Source: Dactylorhiza incarnata
Lineage: Eukaryota; Streptophyta; Magnoliopsida; Asparagales; Orchidaceae
Assembly (NCBI GenBank): GCA_033032865.1
Contig: JAWHQI010000079.1
Coordinates: 7,940,501 to 8,004,500 of the forward strand
Reading direction: 5' to 3'
DNA: 64,000 nt
Both the position numbers and the translations under genes were made by a program. Below, in pieces: positions 31,573-42,632 of this stretch. Under the pieces are notes generated by a model that saw only the letters and a program-made list of their open reading frames with translations, searched no databases and was not told the origin of the DNA. Each line of letters begins with the position of its first letter. Position 1 is the first letter of the stretch.

Positions 31573-32297
31573 TTAGCCTCCAAGGTCTCGAGCCGGTGCT
31601 CAAACCCCTCGATGGTCGCCACGCTAGCCTCCAGTTGGGATATTCGGCGACTGGCCTCACAAGCCACCAACCTATCGACCTTGGTTTCAAGGTCGAGGTA
31701 CACTGAGACCATTTTTGTTTGGAATTCGCGCATTGGCAGGACGATGTCATCTATGAAGATAGATCCCAGAGACGTCGCGCGACCTAGCAAAGGAAGAAAT
31801 GAATCAACAAAATTTCTAGAAGGACAATGGGGCATATAGTTTAAGGTGAGAAGTACCTACGCGTGATGGAGCTACCCTCGACTGGCGATGAGGAGAAGGC
31901 GTCCGCCGATGAGTCTCTCATTGGCGTGGAGGGGTAAGGTGGAGAGGTGCCGATATGCGGCGAGGATGAGTTTGCTGAGTCCCTAACCGTCCGCCCCTGC
32001 CATTCCCGCCCACTGGGTGAAAGTGCGGGGGCATAATCTCGTGCTGTTGGGAAGAGGGCCTGACTGATGGATGAATAGACACCTTCCCGCAATCATCCCC
32101 CCTCTCTGTTGTCGACAGATGAGGCATGAAGGATGACCGTCCTCCTCCTCTTCCACCTGACGCTGAAGAACCTTGAGTAGTTGTCATCGATTGATGAGGA
32201 ACTTCGGATGAGGGAGGCGGAGGCGGGAGAGGATACGGAGCTTCAATTTTCTTAACTTAAGAATTCCAACGCCAGAGCTACTCTCCCCGCTGAAGAC

Positions 32298-32302
32298 CGC
32301 GG
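32298..32302. other. TEK-1 target-site duplication (left), imperfect
   Basis: CGCGG; the right copy at 42633-42637 is TGCGG, one C/T difference. Confidence 0.65.
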
Positions 32303-33017
32303 TGTAACACCTCCCCTGTAATGACTATATAATATAGGTCCAGCTGGGACCCCACAACATATAACTGCCATAGTTTCAGTATTAAAAGATGATATAACTC
32401 CCCAACTCAAAACTCAGATAACACAACGGAAACAAAACTAAGAAACACAGAGATTGTCCACAACTACATAGGAGTAAAACCGGCCTTAAGGCCTTACAAA
32501 ACCAGTGTCCAAATCATCAAACATTCACCACAATCATGAAATCCCCATAAGGGCAGACTAGCTCTCCTAAGCTACCTCGACATGCAAGACGGAAATAAGA
32601 AAAGACAAGTACAGGAATGTAGGAAAGCAAAATAAACACTTCATGAGGCTTTAGGCCTTTTTGGCCTGCGAGCTGGTTCCGGCCTGCAATCCTTGGCCTG
32701 CATCCAAATCACAAAGAGCGGTAAATGAGGGTCAGCTATGGCTGACCACAAATGGTGTAACAGCACCCCTCCTCCCGGCCGTCCTAGCGGACCCCGGGGA
32801 ACTACATCACCCTGCAAGTCAGCACTTCGTATGCACATGTATATAAAGAAAAGCAACATAAACAACAGGCATGAGTGTCACAACCATCATTCACGTTTCT
32901 ATGTTGAGCAAGTAATAAAAGGGGCCTGCAAATGCAATATAATGCAACCCGGGTTTCACCCAAGGCACCCTACAGCGTATGAATCTAATACGTCATCATA
33001 CATCAATAACACAACCA

Positions 33018-33022
33018 CGGGG
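33018..33022. other. SIR-3 target-site duplication (left)
   Basis: CGGGG, repeated exactly at 41196-41200. It lies in a tandem repeat of TEK-1 that has the same CCACGGGGTACTC in its next unit. Confidence 0.92.
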
Positions 33023-34342
33023 TGTTGGATCTTACGGCGCCCTTAGAGGGGGGTGAATAAGGGAATAAAATTCTTTCTATAATTTTCAAGATAATTACTA
33101 AATTGTTTTATAATGAAGGAGATTGAAATAAATAATTTAGATTAAGAATTGAAAACTTAGAACACAATATAATAGAGATTACGCCAAATGATAGAAATCA
33201 AGTAAACACAAAAGAGACATGATTATATTATATGAAAAAGTGTTTACATAAATTTGATTTCTATATCACTAGAAATCGGAGGCGTACAAATGTAAATTTC
33301 TTTTTGTTTACCAATCCTTCTCCCAAGGATCGGAAGGCTATCACTTGTCTCTCCCTAGACCAAGCCCAAGCCTATCCTCTAGATCTTCCCAAGATCTAGA
33401 CGTAGCACACAAGGCCACGATTTCCCACCAAGCCACGCAAGGACTTGGACGCTCTGCGCAAGGAAGCGATTTTCCCCTAAGCCACGCAAGGACTTAGACG
33501 CTCCGCACAAGGAAGCGATTTTCCCTACCAATACAAAGTAAAATGTATATAAATGAAAATACAAGATAAAATAAGAACTCCCTAGAAATTCAGATCTCTG
33601 AAAGGAAGGTTGAAGCCTCGAGATGATCCTTGATGTAGAAGCGCGTCCGATCTCGTCTTCAATTTCAAACCTTCTCAGCATAAATGGGAGTTCATGAGGT
33701 TCTGGAGCTCTCTGGATGGAATGCACTCAAGAAGGGACTTAGAATCTTCAGAGCTTTGAATGCACGAACAAAAAGAGGCAATTTATAGAATTTCGCTGTC
33801 GCCTGGGCGACATCAGCTGTCGGAAATTTCCGACAGCGCAAAACTGCCGGTCGTGGTGCTGTCGTGGGCAGTTGTTGTAACCTCCGAGCTGTCACCTGGG
33901 CGACATCGATGTCGGATTTCCGACAGCTCAAAACTGCCTTTCGTCGTGCTGCCATGGGGGAAGTAGTTGTAACTTCTCTGCTGTTGCCTGGGCGACATCC
34001 GTTGTTGCGTGGGCGACATCAGCTGTCGCCTGGGCGACAGCTCCTCTTCATTTTTGCCGTCCGAAACTACTCCAGACTGTATATTGAGTTGTTCTCATCT
34101 CCGAAATGGGGTGGCACGTTCTGTAACTCTTCCTGGATTGAAAGTTATGGCCATTTTAAGATCAGCACACAAAACTCATCCAACCTGAGACTTGTCGTTC
34201 TCGGATCATGCCCATGAACGAGGACTTGTCTCCTCATTGAACCTGTACAACCTGGCCACTATAAACACACAAAAGACTAGATCAAATACAACATGGTATT
34301 TGTTATTCTCAAACCAAGAGATGCGGAAAGCAAGCTCCAACA
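33023..34342 (-). repeat. SIR-3 3' LTR
   Basis: 1320 bp (TGTTGGATC...CTCCAACA). U3 array of GTCGCCTGGGCGAC words at 33796-34050; TATA (minus TATAAAT) at 33781-33787. A tandem pair of ~50-bp units containing CCACGCAAGGACTT and GGAAGCGATTTTCCC lies at 33425-33525 in the transcribed part. It carries about two more array units than the 5' LTR. Confidence 0.92.
33796..34050 (-). repeat. SIR-3 U3 array of GTCGCC-TG-GGCGAC palindromes
   Basis: Words GTCGCCTGGGCGAC (6-2-6 inverted repeat) alternate with CTGTCGG...CCGACAG. The segment 33810-33831 is a perfect 22-bp palindrome centred on AATT. The array begins about 8 bp upstream of the TATA box in element sense. In the other LTR (40690-40895) two units at the distal end are missing. 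Confidence 0.85.
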
Positions 34343-37300
34343 ATCTCCCCCTTTTGATAATAACAAATACCCATATGAGAAATTAGTGAGTTTATAGATA
34401 AGTGCGATAAAAGATATGCATGAATAAAAGGTTTACTGCGTGATAGATTTTACTCCCCCTAAATATATATGTCACTAGATTTCTCATTTTATTCTCCCCC
34501 TTTTGTTATTACCAAAAGTGGGTTGTCATGATCGAGCAATATCACTCCCTCTACATAGACGCTTTCCATGAAAATTTTTTAATATACTCCCCCTAAATTG
34601 TATTCTTCCCCTAAATGTATGCTCCCTCTAAATGTTATAATTAATTGCAATGGTGCATTCTGAAAAATTGAGATTAGTAAGAGATTTCTTGAATTTATAT
34701 TTCTCCCCTTTTTTGATATTATCAAAAGTTATTTTGAAATAAAGAATGAAAAATTATGAAGAAATAATAAATATGAGAGTATATAAGAGTAATAGCTTTT
34801 ATGTCGAGAAGAAAAATAGGATGCAAACAAAAGCTTGTTAAATACTACTTGTTGAGAAAAATATAGGCATGATGTAACATAAAGTAGTAAGCAACATAGC
34901 TAACATGATAAAGTAAGCATTCTATTTTAAGATACCACTTGCTTAAAGGAAAACACAGTGTTAAAAATAATAAGCACTCTTAAACATAAACATCATTTTA
35001 GAAGATAAAACCATATAAAGGATAATGAGTTTTAAATTTGAAAAGTTGATGTTTGAGTTAAAGATTGAAGAGATGCTATTCCATTAAGAAAAAAAAATTG
35101 CAAGCATGATTTCATAATATCAAGAAAAGATACACAAACTACAATGTAATAAAATTTTCATTTCAAGTAAACATAAACATTGTAGCAGTCATGCTTTGTT
35201 ATCTAGTGCATTTACTTAAGTTTGTAGAGATTTGAGTAGATGAGCATTAGGATCCAATTCTCATGAGTAAAAGTTTTATGAAAGATAATGATGTGTACAA
35301 AGTAGTGTTTTGATAAAGTATACAAGTGAATCAATCAAAAACTCATGGCATATATAATGAAATAACACAACATTAAAATACACAAATAATATTACTTCCA
35401 CACTATTTCAATGCACATGAATAAATAGTACAACTACCAAGGTGCTCTGCACACACAATGCTTATTAAGACTTATCAGGGTGCAAAGTAGTGCTTGAGGG
35501 ATCACTTTTATACTTTTTAGCTTTATTTTAAAAAAAATTTGTGATCCGGTGTACTAAAGAGAAGTGGTGTATAAATTATTTGCTATAAGACACTTTACAA
35601 TTCTTAGCCAAGGTGCTCAACCTCACAATGCTCATTAAGACTTATCAGGAGGGTGAGTAGTGCTTGGTGGAGTTTTCCTTGTCATTTATTATTTGCTTTT
35701 TAGTTTTGTGACTAAGGACTCCGAATTCACTTGTTTTGCAAACATAGCATTTTAAACAAAATTTCTCTAAAGAATAAGTGCATGAAAGACAAAGAATTGT
35801 AATAACCAATTCAATGTTGTGTAGGTAATCTATTTAGGCATTTTAATTATTTATGTTATTAAACTACACAATCATGTAAGAATAAGATTGTAAACACATG
35901 TAGGTTAACAAAAATAAGTGAGTGAATGAATCATTATCAAACATAATACATTACTCATACTTAGAGGCATGCTAAAACATTTCTACACATGTTTATCTAC
36001 AATCAATTTCATTGCACATAACACAATAATTTTCAAGGCATGACAAATACAAAACAATGTTTTTAAGAATCTTGAATGTTAAATTAAACATTGTATTTAA
36101 TCTTTAATTGATATAATTAATCATCCATCCTTGACAATGACAATGAATAACAATAAGTTTTTTTTTATATATAAATTTTTGAATTTTTTTTTGTATATAT
36201 GCACAAAACAATAAACACGCATAAAGAAAAACATATTTTTGTTCTTTGAAATTGTTTTGTAATTTTGTATTTGTTTTTTTGTATATATATATATATTCTC
36301 TGGAAATCATAGAAGTCTTTAATAGCCCTTTCAATAAATGATATTCTCTGCCAGAGAAATAAACAAAAATAATGTATGAGAAAATACATATATATTTTTT
36401 AAAAGAAATAAATTTTTGTTTTAAAAGGAATACAAAGATAGAAAACTTTTTACAAACACACAGAATATTAAAATAATACCAGAAATAATTGAAAACAAAA
36501 AATATTTTGGAGCAAAGGAGCTAACGCCATGCATTAACTTCTTAAAGCCAAAACAGAACTGCATTTCTTGATGTTTTGAAAAATATTTTTCTCAATTCAT
36601 TTGTATTATAAAGAGACCTTCCTTCAGTTGAAATTTCAGAGTATATTGATTAGATTTGAAGGCTCTTTTAGCATGTATTTGGTGATTTTTTTTATATACT
36701 TGTGTTTGGTAAAATCATTAAAGCTCCAAATATTAAAATATGCAAACACATGATGCAATGTTAGAATAAAAAAAATATGCATGATTTATGTATAAAGAGT
36801 GAGATAATGTTCATGCAATGAATATAATATAAGTATATCTAAGATCAAGATACCTTAACTACATGACTACACTCTAGCCCCGTACTAAGTGACGGATGGG
36901 CATGAGGAGCTACACACATGCCGTAGGTTGGGGTGTTAATCCCATATGCATACAAAAGACGACGCTCAACCTAGCACTCTTTCCCCCCAGTGCCTCTCAA
37001 GGCCCCACTGGAACCCTCCCCAGTTAAGGACAAGACATGACTTAGAGGTTAGGTCTCTAATGCACACAATCCTACGCCCTCGCTATTGTGAGACACATGT
37101 CATAGGTTTATTGATTATAGACATACTAAGCGTGTAAGCATTAAATATATTAACTATGTTATAATTTCATGATTAGTTTTGGATTTACAATTTTATCGAA
37201 GATTGTTGATTTTAAATCCATTTAGAAAAGTTTTATTCATCCAAATAACTACAAAGGAAAAATAAGATTTTCATATTTTAATGATATAATTTACTTTAGC

Positions 37301-38415
37301 ATTGCAAGATATAACTAGCATGAGCATTGATTTCTATCTATGGTACGTGATAATGCTAGTGTGATGAATTAGGACAACATGGTGCAAAGCTAAGTAAAGA
37401 TGGACAAATATAAGATTGAGTTGCATGTACTCAAACATAGAGTTTTGAATTTTCATAGACCTAGAAAGAAGTGACAATTTTATTTGATTTCATCTTGTTG
37501 ATATCAAGTTAATTCATAGGGCTAAAGATAATGAGATTCATGCAAACAATAAAGATGCACATCACACACACAAAACAAGATATGAAACTATAATACCAAT
37601 TGCAATCATATATTTCATAATTCCTAAGGTTGATAGAATTAGTTGATTTAAGATAAGTCTTGATGGATCATGAATTATGATATATCATTATAGTGAATTT
37701 TAGCATAGGATATTAATAGATCATGGTGGTGATTATGAAATCATATTCATCATTTTTGTAAATTTTCTTTTTGATTTTATTTTTAGAAATTAGACAACAA
37801 ATACAAGGTATTTGACAACAATGATAGTAAAGATAATTTTTTAGAGAAAATCAGAATTTTTAGGAAAATATGTTACCGCCAGCGTTAGTGATAACGCCTG
37901 GCGTTAGCAACAGAGTTACTATATTTGATTTAAAACACATTGTTTTTTATATTATTTGATTCTGATTTTTCTCGATTATGATTTTCAATATAGGGGCTAT
38001 TATATGCAACAACGAAAAATAGACAAATATGCAATTAGTTGCGCATTTAATATTTTAGCCTAAGACCCTTAAAAATCCATTTAAATCCAATTTTGAAAGT
38101 AATTTCATTAGTCTTGATAATATCATTTAGAAAATTTAGCATTCAATTTATAATTATAATATAAGACATTTATAGGCAAAGGATTTAAAAAAGGATAAAA
38201 CAAAAAGAAAAGATAGATCACTTAAAATTATGACTTTATGTTTAATTTAATTCAATTTTGATTTGATAAACATTAGGCTTAAAATGTAAAAGTCATATTT
38301 CATAATATATCTAAGTGACCTTAGAGTGTTGGCTCAAAAATAAGAAAACAAACAAAAGAAAAAACAATTAAGCATATCATGAAGTAGAGAATCTATATTT
38401 CATTTTTAATTGTTT
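34343..38415 (-). other. SIR-3 3' non-coding region
   Basis: About 4 kb, very AT-rich, no supportable ORF. It contains purine tracts in element sense (AAAGGGGGAG type at 34343-34360, 34452, 34494 and others). A duplicated block CAATGCT.ATTAAGACTTATCAGG lies at 35444-35505 and 35612-35672. A block at 35925-35985 is shared with SIR-1 and SIR-2, a GC-rich patch lies at 36870-37090, and a word pair built on AACGCC..GGCGTTA at 37874-37912. A short (TA)n run is at 36284-36297. Confidence 0.75.
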
Positions 38416-39863
38416 CTACTTCATGCAAATGATAGGATACAAATGAATAAGAAATTTAGGTATCCAAAGGGGACCATGAGGGATGGTTCCTTTGGGTACC
38501 CAAATACGACATGATGATTTTTTAGGAGACAAGGATAAATGAGCCCTTTCTATTAAAGTTGATGTGTCATTTTTCTTTAAGGGTCTCCATTCATACCTTG
38601 GTTGTTTATCTTTAAAATTCATATTATGATTATGTGACATCTTTATATGATTGTATTTGTTTGAAAAATAATTCATTTGAGATTTATGCTTATTCAAATT
38701 ATTTTTCAAAATAGATTGATGTTGATAATCATAATGAATTTTATTATATGGATTCTTTGAAAATTTATAAGAGTGATTGTCTTTCTTTAGAATTGAATGT
38801 TGAAAGAGTGAGTTACAAAATGTTTTAAATGATTGGTCCTTATTTAGATGATTTTCATTTCCACTCTTTCTTATAGACCTACTCTTATAATATGAAGTTA
38901 AGCTTTTAGACTTTTGAAAATTTGATAAACTAGAAAAAAGAGATTTTTCATTATATGAAATTTTTTGAATAAACATTTTTAATGATTCTAGTTTATCCTT
39001 TAAATTATCATTTTCTTTTATCAAATTTTCATTATGTTCTTTTGAAATTAAAAGTCCTTTTTCTAAAACCTTGAGTTCTTCTTTAAAAGAATTATAATCA
39101 AAACAAGGTTTAGCATTTTCAATTAAAGAGCATGAACAAGAATTTGAAACATCAATATAAGATTCTACTTTAGTGTTTGCTTTTAAAGTTTATTTTCTAA
39201 ACGTAATTTGGAATTAGCATGTTTCAACTTTGAAATTTTACGTTTAGCAAATTTAAGCACACGAAATGTAGAAATAGAATTAGTTACTAAAAGAGAAGAT
39301 TTAGATTTTCTTACCTTGCTATAGTTTCCGTCTTCTCTTTTGCTTGATATTTTGCCATCAACTGAGTCCAATATTGTGACGTTGTCTTCTTCATCTTTCT
39401 CTTCCAAACAAGAGTGTCCATCATCCTTTCCGCTTGATGCGCATTCTATGGATCCATCCTTTGTGTAGCTTTCTTGAATATTTGCATAGGCTTGCATATT
39501 CTCTGGTTCTTGTGAATGTTCCGTACCTGTAGAAGGAGAATCATAAGTTCTTTCAAGAAAACTCCAAATTTCATATGCGGTAGGTAAAGTATAAATAAGT
39601 TTGAAAATATTTTGGTCTAACGCACAAAATATACTATTCATAGATTTTGCATTTAAAATAATTTCGTTTCTAGTTAGTACGCTAGATGGCTTTTTAATAG
39701 TAATATTCCAAACTTTTTCATCTAAGGCCTTAAGAAAATTTTTCATTAATATTTTCCACCCTTTAAAATTTTTGCCCATAAATAAAGGTGGTGATAAAAT
39801 TTTTTCATTTATATTAAAATTTTCCCCACTAGTAGAAGCGAGATCATGATCAAGAGACGCCAT
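38416..39863 (-). pseudogene. SIR-3 partial gag
   Basis: Starts at ATG 39863 (MASLDHDLASTSGENFNINEKIL). PPLFMGKNFKGWKILMKNFL and YEIWSFLERTYDS are SIRE-like capsid N-terminal features. The reading then jumps to an acidic linker, so the capsid C-terminal half and the zinc knuckle are missing. After a frameshift near 39185 a long Lys/Glu/Asn/Leu coiled coil follows (SFKEELKVLEKGLLIS, NDNLKDKLESLKM), ending after WVPKGT, which in related elements sits between gag and protease. No pol follows. The loss of the knuckle suggests it cannot package its own RNA. Confidence 0.75.
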
Positions 39864-39898
39864 TATTCCTGGTTGTTAAGCCGATTTGGAATAACCTT

Positions 39899-39910
39899 CC
39901 TCTGAAACCA
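39899..39910 (-). other. SIR-3 primer-binding site
   Basis: Minus strand TGGTTTCAGAGG, an iMet-type site with one mismatch to TGGTATCAGAG, two bases from the 5' LTR. Confidence 0.85.
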
Positions 39911-39912
39911 AT

Positions 39913-41195
39913 TGTTGGATCTTACGGCGCCCTTAGAGGGGGGGGGGGTGAATAAGGGAATAAAATTCTTTCTATAATTTTCAAGATAATTACTAAATTG
40001 TTTTATAATGAAGGAGATTGAAATAAACAATTTAGATTAAGAATTGAAAACTTAGAATACAATATAATAGAGATTACGCCAAATGATAGAAATCAAGTAA
40101 ACACAAAAGAGACATGATTATATTATATGAAAAAGTGTTTACATAAATTTGATTTCAATATCGCTAGAAATCGGAGGCGTACAAATGTAAATTTCTTTTT
40201 GTTTACCAATCCTTCTCCCAAGGATCGGAAGGCTATCACTTGCCTCTCCCTAGACCAAGCCCAAGCCTATCCTCTAGATCTTCCCAAGATCTAGACGTAG
40301 CACACAAGGCCACGATTTCCCACCAAGCCACGCAAGGACTTGGACGCTCCGCGCAAGGAAGCGATTTTCCCCTAAGCCACGCAAGGACTTAGACGCTCCG
40401 CACAAGGAAGCGATTTTCCCTACCAATACAAAGTAAAATGTATATAAATGAAAATACAAGATAAAATAAGAACTCCCTAGAAATTCAGATCTCTGAAAGG
40501 AAGGTTGAAGCCTCGAGATGATCCTTGATGTAGAAGCGCGTCCGATCTCGTCTTCAATTTCAAACCTTCTCAGCACAAATGGGAGTTCATGAGGTTCTGG
40601 AGCTCTCTGGATGGAATGCACTCAGGAAGGGACTTAGAATCTTCAGAGCTTTGAATGCACGAACAAAAAGAGGCAATTTATAGAATTTCGCTGTCGCCTG
40701 GGCGACATCAGCTGTCGGAAATTTCCGACAGCGCAAAACTGCCGGTCGTGGTGCTGTCGTGGGCAGTTGTTGTAACCTCCGAGCTGTGGCCTGGGCGACA
40801 TCGATGTTGGATTTCCGACAGCTCAAAACTGCCTTTCGTCGTGCTGCCATGGGGGAAGTAGTTGTAACTTCTCTGCTGTCGCCTGGGCGACAGCTCCTCT
40901 TCATTTTTGCCGTCTGAAACTACTCCAGACTGTAGATTGAGTCGTTCTCATCTCCGAAATGGGGTGGCACGTTCTGTAACTCTTCCTGGATTGAAAGTTA
41001 TGGCCATTTTAAGATCAGCACACAAAACTCATCCAACCTGAGACTTATCGTTCTCGGATCATGCCCATGAACGAGGACTTGTCTCCTCATTGAACCTGTA
41101 CAACCTGGCCACTATAAACACACAAAAGACTAGATGAAATACAACACGGTATTTGTTATTCTCAAACCAAGAGATGCGGAAAGCAAGATCCAACA
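39913..41195 (-). repeat. SIR-3 5' LTR
   Basis: 1283 bp. TATA (minus TATAAAT) at 40676-40682, with the array at 40690-40895 immediately upstream in element sense. The poly-G run (39938-39948) is 11 long against 6 in the other LTR. The array is about 40 bp shorter than in the 3' LTR; the rest is nearly identical. Confidence 0.92.
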
Positions 41196-41200
41196 CGGGG
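41196..41200. other. SIR-3 target-site duplication (right)
   Basis: CGGGG, exact partner of 33018-33022. Confidence 0.92.
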
Positions 41201-41470
41201 TACTCGACATTTCCCCCAAAGGGCATCATGCCACAAGGCCGAGAACTCACGCTGTGAACCACCGCGCCTGGCCCACCATGCCATCGGGCTTGTCAAACAA
41301 CTCACATGTTCTTGCCGCCAACATTGTGCATAGCGCAACCACGGGGTACTCAACACTTCCCCCAAAGGGCAACGTAGCCCAAGGCCAAGAACTCACGCCG
41401 AGACCCACCTCGCCTGGCTCTCCATGCCATCGGGCTTGTCAAACAGCTCACACGTTCTTGCCACAAAGCA
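41201..41470 (-). repeat. Tandem duplication inside TEK-1
   Basis: Two units of about 135 bp (41201-41334 and 41335-41470) share GGGGTACTC.ACA.TTCCCCC, CATGCCATCGGGCTTGTCAA and CACA.GTTCTTGCC. The first unit begins left of SIR-3 at 33012. Confidence 0.85.
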
Positions 41471-42419
41471 CATAACCGATGCTAAGAACCCTGGCTTAGA
41501 CTCCGAGCAAACGTCCCAAGGCCCTGGTCTTACCGTCGGGACAACGTCCACCGACTGCCACACCTGGCGACCGTTCCAGGCTCGTTCGTTAGCACAGCCG
41601 TTCTTGTCAGTTAACACTGAAGGGACTTGTCCTGGCGGGACACTCTCCCCACATGAATTCTAGCATTCACGGGATAGCCAGCCAACCACAAAGACCAAAT
41701 CACACCTTCGGACAACAATAGGCGTCACAAGCCTCACAATCCGCACATTAATTTCTCGCCCACAAAACAACGTTCGTTCCCATATGAAACTACAAGGGCA
41801 TCAAGACGACAAATTCGTCGTATTCGGATTTCTAGCAAAACCCCTAAAATGCGCGTCAATCAACATCACCGAATCAGACTAACGATCGCGAAACCGGCTT
41901 CACCCACAATGCATAATCCACTAACGGAGCGGATCTCTAATGCAAAACATGTCGGGGACGGACTCAATCAACCCGATGGTTCCTCTTGAACCAAGGCGAC
42001 CCGGATCCCTCTCACTTGACGGATCCGGTGCGAAAATGCAGAAAGTAAAGGGATGCCAAGCACGCATCCTAAAGACCGGGAGGAGAAATGTTGTTACCTT
42101 TTGAGATCTCCTCCTAGCCATGGGAAACTTGCAAAGAATGGAGGAGAAGAAGCGCCTTGATGTCCCCTACACGCTGCCGGTCTCGGATCGGCGAACGATG
42201 CTCCGAAGCTCCAACAATGGCGGGAACTAGATCTCTTGCTCCTCCAACTCTTCCTCTCTCTCAAACCCTCAAGAACCCAACTGAAGAGAAAATGAGAAGG
42301 GAGAGCTTCTCAGCCCTACTTAGGGTTCTCCCACGAACCCCTCACAGCCGTCCGATCGAAATCTAAACCAAACGGACGCCCAGATTTTGCTGTTTACGAA
42401 TCTGTTTCCGCCAGTTTGC

Positions 42420-42545
42420 AAACGCACGGTCGAACGCACGACCGTGCGTAAAATGCATGAACAAACTCGGAACACCATTTTCCCAGCCGTAGAGCACACA
42501 CGGGCGGATCGATCATGCGTCAAGAAAACGCACAATCGTGCGTTA
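42420..42545 (-). repeat. TEK-1 cluster of CGCACGGTCGTGCG palindromes
   Basis: Words of the ATH-1/ATH-3 type in an LTR of a different family. 42420-42446 matches 18128-18154 of ATH-1 over about 27 bp with no difference visible. In minus sense the cluster is near the 5' end of the LTR. Confidence 0.8.
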
Positions 42546-42632
42546 AGAAAAATCTGTCATTATGGCGGTTTTCAGCGAAGAAGACCTAACGCGCGGCGTT
42601 AACTCTTAGATCATCAAAACTGGGGTGTTACA

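Larger units (their letters stand above)
31568..32302 (-). pseudogene. ORF-G fragment: Gly/Ser/Pro-rich linker and coiled coil
   Basis: Minus-strand remnant between TEK-1 and SIR-2. It reads PPPPPSSEV, then MTTTQGSSASGGRGGGRSSF from 32187, and after frame changes REFQTKMVSVYLDLETKVDRL and ISQLEASVATIEGFEHRLE (31760-31590), a coiled-coil pattern. It continues across SIR-2 at 21174. The layout of a low-complexity middle and a coiled-coil C-terminus is common in plant gypsy-type transposon proteins. Function unknown. Confidence 0.55.
33023..41195 (-). mobile_element. SIR-3: non-autonomous SIRE-like Copia element lacking pol
   Basis: 8173 bp, minus strand, with LTRs 39913-41195 (5') and 33023-34342 (3'), a primer site, a partial gag and then about 4 kb of AT-rich 3' non-coding sequence ending in a polypurine tract. 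No protease, integrase, reverse transcriptase or RNase H is present. The gag N-terminus and conserved 3' blocks tie it to SIR-2. It must have been mobilised in trans. Confidence 0.92.
32303..42632 (-). mobile_element. TEK-1: probable solo LTR of a Ty3/Gypsy (Tekay/Del-like) element, split by SIR-3
   Basis: Own sequence is 32303-33022 and 41201-42632, about 2.15 kb, running from TGTAACACC to GGTGTTACA, flanked by CGCGG/TGCGG. No primer site, polypurine tract or coding domain lies between, so a solo LTR fits best; TGTAACACC ends are common in plant chromovirus LTRs. In minus sense it has GC-rich palindromes near its start, then a pyrimidine-rich leader-like stretch (about 42340-42110) with an ATGGCTAGGAGG start followed by a GT splice-donor-like AAAAGGTAACA. 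The orientation (minus) is inferred from that. Lineage assignment is tentative. Confidence 0.6.

Noticed and set aside
32303..33022. TEK-1 as a DNA transposon with inverted ends TGTAACACC...GGTGTTACA
   Set aside because: Short inverted ends are also the rule for LTRs; the 5-bp duplication and leader-like content fit an LTR better, though a non-autonomous DNA element cannot be wholly excluded.
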